A DNA stretch of 49,574 nt from Synechococcus sp. UW140 (GTDB taxonomy: Bacteria; Cyanobacteriota; Cyanobacteriia; PCC-6307; Cyanobiaceae), in the NCBI GenBank assembly GCA_945860085.1, contig CAMAPJ010000008.1:1-49574 (forward strand), given 5' to 3'. The translations under genes and the position numbers were made by a program. Shown piece by piece: positions 43,623 to 49,574 of this stretch (the first letter of the stretch is position 1; each line of letters starts with the position of its first letter). The notes beneath the pieces were generated by a model, which was given only the letters and a program-made list of their open reading frames with translations, did no database searches and had not been told where the DNA came from.

Positions 43623-46466
43623 ATGGAACTGGCGCCTATAGTTTCCGATACCAATCGAATCGCCCCAATCGGCCACGCCCTGCTTCACCTAGTAGCTGCG
43701 GTTGCACTCGCAACAAGCATAGAAGTCAAGCCTGGCTTGGCCGTGCCGGCTCCGCCGGCGATTCAAGCGTCCGGGGGATTGCAGTTTCAGAGCCAGGGTG
43801 GCGGCACCCCCAACGTCTTCAGTGGATCTCTGTTTGCCCCTCTGGCTCAGGGGCGGAACGGCGAGGTGCTGTTTCTTGATTTCATTGCAGGTCTCAACCT
43901 TGGGGGGGCCTTAGTTCAGCAAACGAATCCCTCTGCAGCTGTGAGCACCCGATTGGGCTATCGCTTTCTCAGCAACGACCATCGCTGGATCTATGGATTG
44001 AACGCCGGTATTGATACCCGCCAGGCCTATAGTCAGTATGCCTTTCAAGTCGGCGCTGGAGCAGAGGCCCTGCATCGTGACGTTGAATTGCGGGCCAACG
44101 CTTTTATCCCCTTCTCAAGCAAATCGGAACTTTACGCCACCGGCTGGACCAACGCTTCCCTGATCAACAACCAGCTGATTCTTGATGGCTGGAACCGTTA
44201 CATCGTCTCCCTGGGGGGAATAAATTTGGAAGTGGGTATTCCCCTAGCCCGCTGGGGCAAGGAAAGCCTCTGGCTGTATGGCGCCTACTACTACCTCGAT
44301 GGCAACTACGTCAGCGCCAGCTCCGGTGTGCGGGGCCGCGCCGAGCTGCGGGTTGGTCATCAATTATCCGTAGGCGGAAGTTTGGCTTACGACAATCTCT
44401 TCCAATGGCAGGTGAGCGGCTACCTCCGTTACGGCGCCAAACCGTTTAACGGCAATGCCAAGGACGCCATCGACGCCGCCGAGAGCACCTTCCTGGCCCA
44501 ACGGGGTCTGCCGGTGCAACGGGAAACCGAGATCCGCATGATCAGTGCGCTTCAAACTCTGCCCGGCAGCGTGGCCACCAATCCGAGCAACAACGGCAGC
44601 GCCTGGGTGGTGCGCTGTACGGGCGCCACCACCAGCGCCTACGGGGTCAGCTGCGCCCACGCCAGCCTGGACGCCCTGCTGGCAACGGCAGGCAGCAATG
44701 ACGTGTTGCTCGCGGGCGGGGGGGCAGCCTCAAACTTGGCTGGCCAGCCCCTTGTGAATGGTCGCCCGACCCTGCGACTTCCAGTGGGCACCCAGCTGGC
44801 CGGGAGCGGCAACGCACCAACCCTGGCCACCCAATTCGGTCCAGTCAACCTGACGCCAATCTTCGGCGCCACCGTGGGTGCCCAGCCTGCCTTCAGCAAT
44901 GGTGTGATTAGCATTGGCAGCAATACCACGATTCGTGGCTTCAGCTTTAGCAACAGCTCAATCACTAATTACAGCACCAGCAATGTATTGATTTCTGGCA
45001 ATACCTTCGTGGGTTCCTACTCGGACAATCCAACCAATTTGACGGATGCCCAGGCCTTCGGGGCCATCAATGCCTCTGCCAATGCCCTGGCCGCCATTGA
45101 TTTCAATGGGGTCAGCTCCGCAACGATCATGGACAACACGTTCCTTTATCCCCAGGTCCAAACCTATGGCCTAGAGGCATCCTCTGATCTAGGTGGCTCG
45201 GTTTTGGTCTGCAATCAAGCCAATCTCTGCTTGGCCGGTAACGCGATTAGATTGAATAGAAGCAGCGATATCACCATCAGCAACAACACGGTCATCGGCG
45301 CCTTAGAGGAGGCGTTCAGCATTAACAACTCCCCTGTCCCTGCCAGCATGAGTGGAAACAACGTTTCTAGCATCCGCCTCGGACCCAAAAGCAGCAATCC
45401 AAGCTCTTTCATTGCAGTTCAGGCTCAGGGGCAAGTTCTCACTACGCCGCGTTCCTTGCATACGGCCTCAGCCCTGCCTAATGGGCGAATCCTTGTGGCT
45501 GGTGGATACGATCAGAACTATCAAGCTGCCACATCAGCAGAAATTTACGATCCAACGACAGGGCTATTGACGCCAACAGGGGCCATGCATGATGGGCGAA
45601 TTGCCGCAACAGCAACGCAACTATCCGACGGCCGAATTCTCATGGTTGGCGGCCAAGACTCCACTGGCACTGCCTTGAATTCTGTTGAGATCTACGACCC
45701 CGCAACGGGACAATTCACGCTGGCTAGCAACCTGGGGACCTCCCGGCTCAACTCCACGGCAACAACAATGAACGACGGAACTGTCCTGGTTACGGGAGGA
45801 TACACAGGGGCGATCAATGGAGCTAGCTCCGGCATTCCACTGGCCAGTGCAGAACTCTATAACCCAAGCACCAATTCCTGGCAAGCTGTAGGCCCGATGA
45901 GCGAGACTAGACGTAACCATACGGCCACCCTGCTAAATGATGGCACCGTATTGGTTGCCGGCGGCTACAATGGTAGCTACATTAATTCGCCGGAGATTTA
46001 CAATCCATCCTTGCAAACCTTCGCGCCCACCGCCTCTAGCATGGCTGGCCCAAGGCGCTATCCAACCGCAAATCTTCTGCCGTCTGGTCAAGTTCTTTTC
46101 GCTGGTGGCTTTCAGAGCACGACCAACGGTGCCCTGGCGACCACAGAGCTTTACAGCAACAGCAATGCCACCAGCTTTAGCCCGGCAGCCCCATTGGAGG
46201 CGGCCCGAGGCCGCCATACGGCAACCAGTCTTGTGGGTGGAAACTACGTCTTGATCGCAGGCGGATTCGATGGCAATTTGACCCTGTCCTCAGTAGAGAT
46301 CTATGGCGTCGCAGCGAATCAATTCACTCCCATTGCGGCGATGGGCGGTCCCCGCTATCGCCATACTGAATCCCTATTGCCCAATGGATCCGTACTGATT
46401 ACCGGCGGAGATAATGGATCTGGCGCTCTTTCGACTACGGAGCTCTATATTCCTTTCAATTATTAA
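43623..46466 (+). CDS. Inverse-autotransporter-type surface protein with beta-helix and seven Kelch repeats
   Basis: A 947-residue outer-membrane protein. Residues 12-45 form a long signal-peptide-like region. Residues about 55-285 resemble the intimin/invasin inverse-autotransporter barrel: STRLGYRFLSNDHRWIYGLN, AGIDTRQAYSQYAFQVGAGA, ELRANAFIPFS and WQVSGYLRYG. Residues about 415-600 are a parallel beta-helix of Asn/Ser-rich turns (NVLISGNTFVGS, SATIMDNTFLY, DITISNNTVIG). Residues 610-947 hold seven Kelch repeats, each near R-x-x-HTAT-x-L-x-DG-x-VLVAGG followed by S-x-EIYDP. The stretch before repeat 1 (FIAVQAQGQVLTTPR) could supply the missing strand of blade 7 and close the propeller. The barrel would sit in the outer membrane with the rest exposed. 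Ligand unknown. Composition is AT-richer than the neighbours. Confidence 0.85.
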   Translation: MELAPIVSDTNRIAPIGHALLHLVAAVALATSIEVKPGLAVPAPPAIQASGGLQFQSQGGGTPNVFSGSLFAPLAQGRNGEVLFLDFIAGLNLGGALVQQTNPSAAVSTRLGYRFLSNDHRWIYGLNAGIDTRQAYSQYAFQVGAGAEALHRDVELRANAFIPFSSKSELYATGWTNASLINNQLILDGWNRYIVSLGGINLEVGIPLARWGKESLWLYGAYYYLDGNYVSASSGVRGRAELRVGHQLSVGGSLAYDNLFQWQVSGYLRYGAKPFNGNAKDAIDAAESTFLAQRGLPVQRETEIRMISALQTLPGSVATNPSNNGSAWVVRCTGATTSAYGVSCAHASLDALLATAGSNDVLLAGGGAASNLAGQPLVNGRPTLRLPVGTQLAGSGNAPTLATQFGPVNLTPIFGATVGAQPAFSNGVISIGSNTTIRGFSFSNSSITNYSTSNVLISGNTFVGSYSDNPTNLTDAQAFGAINASANALAAIDFNGVSSATIMDNTFLYPQVQTYGLEASSDLGGSVLVCNQANLCLAGNAIRLNRSSDITISNNTVIGALEEAFSINNSPVPASMSGNNVSSIRLGPKSSNPSSFIAVQAQGQVLTTPRSLHTASALPNGRILVAGGYDQNYQAATSAEIYDPTTGLLTPTGAMHDGRIAATATQLSDGRILMVGGQDSTGTALNSVEIYDPATGQFTLASNLGTSRLNSTATTMNDGTVLVTGGYTGAINGASSGIPLASAELYNPSTNSWQAVGPMSETRRNHTATLLNDGTVLVAGGYNGSYINSPEIYNPSLQTFAPTASSMAGPRRYPTANLLPSGQVLFAGGFQSTTNGALATTELYSNSNATSFSPAAPLEAARGRHTATSLVGGNYVLIAGGFDGNLTLSSVEIYGVAANQFTPIAAMGGPRYRHTESLLPNGSVLITGGDNGSGALSTTELYIPFNY

Positions 46467-46786
46467 GGCGAGATGCCTGTTCAGACCAGGGCCGCTAACA
46501 ATGGTGAGAAGTATCTTTTTGATGCAAATTCCACGAAAGACCTCAAAAGATAATAGACAATTTTACGTGAATTTAGCCGCCTAAAATCAAGGTTATATGC
46601 TCGGTATCCATCATTGTGGTGCCATCTGGAGTCTGCTTCTGAGCCATCCTGTGGCAATGCGAGGCCCTTGTTGTTGGCCCCTGGTTGGAGTCTTCGGACC
46701 CGATTGAGGGGCTTTGGCTCTCCACTTCGTTGGGGCCGGTGCCAGAGTTGTTTCCCCCAGGCCAGCCCCTGGGCCGAGGAGCAGGG
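46467..46786. other. Intergenic stretch between Kelch protein and glycosyltransferase
   Basis: About 320 bases. The left half is AT-rich (46500-46590) like the surface-protein gene, and composition returns to GC-rich near 46610. The glycosyltransferase frame is open from 46685 but the start is placed at 46787. No RNA gene or terminator was recognised. Confidence 0.45.
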
Positions 46787-48034
46787 ATGCCGGTGGCCAT
46801 TGTGGTGTTGCAGGGTTTGGGGCTGATGGCTTGCCTGGGGCTGGGCTTGATGCTGCTGTTGCTTGAGTTGCAGCTGGGCCGGGCGCCACGCCTAGGTCCC
46901 AACCCCGATCCCGGCCCCCTGCAGGCGTCGTTCCTGCGGCTGGTGATTCCCGTTTACAACGAAGCGAGCAACATCGTTGCCTGTCTGGATGCGGCGCTGG
47001 CCAGCCAAAATCCGGGCCTGGCTTGGGAGTTGGTGGTGGCCGATGACGGCTCCAGCGATGCCACGGTCGCCTTGGCCCAGGCTCGCTTCCAGTCCGAGGA
47101 GGCCAACCAGGCCAACGAGGCCAATGAGTCCAACATGGCCAACCATGCTGTCGCGGGGCCAACCCGACGTTTGTTGGACGTGGGGCCCCGGCCCGAGGGG
47201 GAGAGCTGGTGTGGCAAGAACTGGCCCGCCAGCCAGGCGGCGGCCTTGGAGTGGCCCGCCGGCGATCCCAGTGCGCAATGGCTGCTGTTCATCGATGCCG
47301 ATGTGCGGATTGAAACCGCTGCCCTGCAGGCGGTGCTCCAGGAGGTGGCTGGAGTTACTGCCGCGGGGCCACCGGTGGACCTGCTCACCCTGGCGCCCAG
47401 GCTCGAGTGCGGCTGCCTGGCCGAATGGCTGGTGCAACCGATCGTGGCCTCCCTGCTCGGCCTGGGCTTTCCGCTCAAGCGCAGCAACGATCCCGCCGAT
47501 GCCACGGCCTTTGCCGCTGGCCCCTTCATGCTGTTCCGCCGCAGTGCCTACGAGGCGATCGGTGGCCATCGCGCTGTGGCCGGTGAAGTGGTGGAAGACC
47601 TGGCCCTGGCGGGGGCGATCAAGGCCTCAGGCCATCGCCTGCTCTATCAATTGGGCGTTGATCTTGTGCGCCTGAGGATGTACCTGGATCTGGCGTCCCT
47701 GTGGGAAGGCTGGACTAAAAATTGGTACCTCGGCGTCGATCGCAATCCCTTCAAAGCGATTGGCAGTGCCCTGGTGGTGCTGGGGGGCTTCAGCTTGCCC
47801 TGGTTGCTGTTGCCCTTAGCCCTGCTAGATCGTTCCCTTGGCCTGATTGGCTTGGTGGCGATTGGCTTGCAACTAGCGATTCGCCTTTGGAGCCGCTGGC
47901 GCTTTGGCACGCCGCTGCGTTATTGGTGGCTGGCCTGGCTGGGTGGCCTGCTGATCGGTGCGATTGTGCCGGCGTCGATTTGGAAAACCACGACTGGTCA
48001 AGGGTGGACTTGGCGTGGGAGATCCTTGGCTTGA
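46787..48034 (+). CDS. Family 2 glycosyltransferase, membrane-bound
   Basis: A 415-residue inverting glycosyltransferase. An N-terminal membrane helix (VVLQGLGLMACLGLGLMLLLLEL) is followed by the GT2 catalytic domain: RLVIPVYNEASNIVACLDAAL, VVADDGSSDAT, LLFIDADVRI (the DxD metal site) and GEVVEDLALAG. Two to three C-terminal membrane helices end the chain. This layout resembles hopanoid- or carotenoid-linked transferases (HpnB/CrtQ-like), but the acceptor is unknown. A 9-bp tandem repeat (47098-47145) encodes an Asn/Glu/Ala-rich insert (EANQANEANESNMANHA) just after DGSSDAT. The ATG at 46787 has an acceptable GAGCAGGG upstream. It is convergent with cobL. Confidence 0.87.
   Translation: MPVAIVVLQGLGLMACLGLGLMLLLLELQLGRAPRLGPNPDPGPLQASFLRLVIPVYNEASNIVACLDAALASQNPGLAWELVVADDGSSDATVALAQARFQSEEANQANEANESNMANHAVAGPTRRLLDVGPRPEGESWCGKNWPASQAAALEWPAGDPSAQWLLFIDADVRIETAALQAVLQEVAGVTAAGPPVDLLTLAPRLECGCLAEWLVQPIVASLLGLGFPLKRSNDPADATAFAAGPFMLFRRSAYEAIGGHRAVAGEVVEDLALAGAIKASGHRLLYQLGVDLVRLRMYLDLASLWEGWTKNWYLGVDRNPFKAIGSALVVLGGFSLPWLLLPLALLDRSLGLIGLVAIGLQLAIRLWSRWRFGTPLRYWWLAWLGGLLIGAIVPASIWKTTTGQGWTWRGRSLA
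47098..47145 (+). repeat. 9-bp tandem repeat in the glycosyltransferase gene
   Basis: About five copies of a 9-bp unit (gaggccaac and variants) encode a repeated Glu/Ala/Asn tripeptide insert between the nucleotide-binding and DxD motifs. It is in frame and so only changes the loop length. Confidence 0.75.
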
Positions 48035-48077
48035 GGGTGGATGGGGATTGGGAGTTCCGTTTTGGATCTGTCCTTGA

Positions 48078-49427
48078 TCAGGGCTTGAGTCCCTTCAGCA
48101 CCAACACCGGATTCAACGGCGCCAACCGGGTGCCATCGGCCAGGGGGGCTCCACGCCAGGCCTGGTGCTGGCTGACGCCAAGGGCAAAGCCCGCCCGTTC
48201 CAGCAGGGGGCGCAACTCGGCCAAGGCTTCGATCGTGGCTAGGGGGATCACAACCCGGCCCCCGGGGCGCAGCCGCTCGATCACGGCCGCCAGCACTGCC
48301 GCCCGCTCGGAGCCGCCGCCGCCGATCACCACCCGATCGGGATCGGGTAGCTCCGCCAGGGCATCTGGGGCCCGGCCTTCCACAACCCCCGCCGGTGTGA
48401 CCCCCAGCCGTTCGGCATTGGCGCGGATCAGGGAGCCTGAGCCGCCCCGTTGTTCCAGGGCCCACAGCTCCAGACCCGGCCGCAGCCGCAGGGCCTCCAG
48501 GCCGATCGAGCCAACGCCGGCCCCGAGGTCCCAGAGCACGCCCGTGGGCGGTAGGTCCAGGTCGGCGAGCACCTGGATGCGTACCTCCCGCTTGGTCATC
48601 AGGCCGGGCCGGTCTGGCAGTTGCAGGAACAGGCCGTCCTCGAGGCCGAAGAGGGGAAGGGCGGCTGGATCGGCGGGTGGTTCTGGCGGCTCAGCCACCA
48701 GAACCACCAGGTTGAGGGGATCTAGGTCAGCGGGCAGGGGCGTCTGGGGCGCGAGCCGCTGCACCCGTTCGGCTGGATGCCCGAGCCTTTCGCACAGCCA
48801 AAAGGCATAGCTGGCCTCCAATCCTGAGGCCCGCAGGATCGTGCGTACGGCTGCGGCGCCGCCCTGGTGGGGGTCGGTGAGCACGGCCAGGGCGGCGGGG
48901 CGCTTTTGCAGGGCTGACGCCAGCGGTGCGCTCTCACGACCGTGGAGGCTGATCCAGCTGGCGTCCTGCCAGGGCCGGCCGATGCGGGCAAAGGCCAGCT
49001 GCATCGACGAGGGCGACGGCTGGAAGGCCAGGGCTGCGCTGCCAAAGCGTTGCAGCAACAGGCGGCCGATGCCGAACCAGAGGGGATCGCCACTGGCCAG
49101 AACCACCGCCCTTTGACCTGCCGCTCTGGCAGCTTCGAGCTGGGTGAAAGCGGCTTCTGGTTGGTCCGTGGCCGCCAGGGCGGGGCAGGCCTTCCCGACT
49201 TCCACCCGCCCGGCAGCCTGTTCCAATTCCCACCAGGGGGGCAACTCAGCGAGCAGCCGTTTCGGCGCCGCCACCAGGTCGGCCTGGGCCAGCCGGGCCA
49301 CGGCCGCCGACGCCAGGGACGCCAGCCCGCCCGCATCGGTGCCGATCACCGCAATCGCTGGTGCCACGCCTTGGGGCTGGGGATCGGGACGGCTGCTGGT
49401 CAGGGGGTGGTCTGCCACTGGCCCCAT
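48078..49427 (-). CDS. cobL: Precorrin-6Y C5,15-methyltransferase (decarboxylating), CbiE-CbiT fusion
   Basis: A 449-residue enzyme of cobalamin synthesis. The N-terminal half is a tetrapyrrole methylase (CbiE-like): AIAVIGTDAGGLASLASAAVARLAQADLV, then VVLASGDPLWFGIGRLLLQRFG. The C-terminal half (from about 270) is CbiT-like, with the start MTKREVRIQVLADLDLPPTGVLWDLGAGVGSIGLEALRLRP holding the SAM-binding loop, and VVIGGGGSERAAVLAAVIERLRPGGRVV. It methylates C-5 and C-15 and removes the acetate carboxylate of precorrin-6Y. It is convergent with the glycosyltransferase. The partial gene at the window end starts 33 bp upstream on the other strand. Confidence 0.93.
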   Translation of the reverse strand: MGPVADHPLTSSRPDPQPQGVAPAIAVIGTDAGGLASLASAAVARLAQADLVAAPKRLLAELPPWWELEQAAGRVEVGKACPALAATDQPEAAFTQLEAARAAGQRAVVLASGDPLWFGIGRLLLQRFGSAALAFQPSPSSMQLAFARIGRPWQDASWISLHGRESAPLASALQKRPAALAVLTDPHQGGAAAVRTILRASGLEASYAFWLCERLGHPAERVQRLAPQTPLPADLDPLNLVVLVAEPPEPPADPAALPLFGLEDGLFLQLPDRPGLMTKREVRIQVLADLDLPPTGVLWDLGAGVGSIGLEALRLRPGLELWALEQRGGSGSLIRANAERLGVTPAGVVEGRAPDALAELPDPDRVVIGGGGSERAAVLAAVIERLRPGGRVVIPLATIEALAELRPLLERAGFALGVSQHQAWRGAPLADGTRLAPLNPVLVLKGLKP

Positions 49428-49459
49428 GATGGTCAGTCGCCGACCCTGCTCCTGGCGCC

Positions 49460-49574
49460 ATGAGTGACCGCCGCCAGCGCATCCATGAGCTGGTGCTCGC
49501 CCTATTGGCCCAGCAGAAGGACCTGGAGCTGCTCAATGGCGATGGCACCAGCCTGCCGGCGGCTGATGCCGGCA
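49460..49574 (+). CDS. Start of an unidentified gene (cut by the window end)
   Basis: The first 38 codons of a plus-strand gene starting ATG at 49460: MSDRRQRIHELVLALLAQQK, then DLELLNGDGTSLPAADAG. The amphipathic helical start and divergence from cobL suggest a real gene. The family cannot be told from this fragment. Confidence 0.5.
   Translation, partial: MSDRRQRIHELVLALLAQQKDLELLNGDGTSLPAADAG

Noticed and set aside
1-49574. CRISPR array
   Set aside because: No regularly spaced 25-40 bp repeats were found; the tandem repeats present are short and without spacers.

Overview
The window is chromosomal DNA of a GC-rich picocyanobacterium, most likely of the Synechococcus/Cyanobium group. It carries genes restricted to oxygenic phototrophs or nearly so: petN (cytochrome b6f), psaK (photosystem I), psb29/thf1, DUF1830, a Ycf49-like DUF2499 protein with its DUF3593 partner, a CruA/CruP-type lycopene cyclase homologue and a cobL fusion. 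Gene order is dense, with short gaps and several 4-bp overlaps. All identifications are from reading the translations; no database search was run.

Layout. 1-1.7 kb: a broken classical autotransporter (minus strand). 2.2-4.0 kb: a GAF-like/GGDEF/EAL c-di-GMP protein. 4.5-8.6 kb: DUF2103 and clpS facing petN, a small membrane protein, a large unknown exported protein, then psb29 and clpP divergent. 8.9-14.4 kb (minus): ftsH, a DUF1830 protein, a MacB-type permease and pyruvate kinase, with a MazG-like pyrophosphohydrolase divergent from pyk. 15.4-18.3 kb (minus): ilvA-scpB-yggT. 18.5-21.6 kb: dxs followed by a geranylgeranyl-reductase-type flavoprotein. 21.8-23.7 kb (minus): psaK, DUF3593, DUF2499 and an unknown gene. 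24-29.9 kb (plus): an unknown gene, csaB, then a desaturase, a MetX-like hydrolase (4-bp overlap) and a GlnT/GMAS-like ligase. 34.9-40.9 kb (minus): htpG, rpmB, a peroxiredoxin, a CruA/CruP homologue and a Tat-exported metallophosphatase. 41.2-43.3 kb: ktrB-ktrA potassium uptake. 43.6-46.5 kb: a 947-residue surface protein. 46.8-49.4 kb: a family 2 glycosyltransferase facing cobL, then the start of one more gene.

Between glnT and the phosphatase (29.9-34.8 kb) lies a decayed, more AT-rich island. It holds a broken IS256-type transposase, a broken IS3-type OrfA, a small lipoprotein and a tyrosine integrase with one frameshift and one amber codon.

Two observations stand out. First, both dead transposases carry small insertions made of mini-hairpins with three-base loops. 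One is a near-identical 27-nt in-frame insert, found in both unrelated genes and bringing in TAG stops. This looks like a small selfish palindromic repeat family. Second, the 947-residue protein combines an inverse-autotransporter (intimin/invasin-like) barrel, a parallel beta-helix segment and seven C-terminal Kelch repeats that would make a complete seven-bladed propeller. This is an unusual surface-display architecture. Short 9-17 bp tandem repeats also recur in weakly conserved segments.
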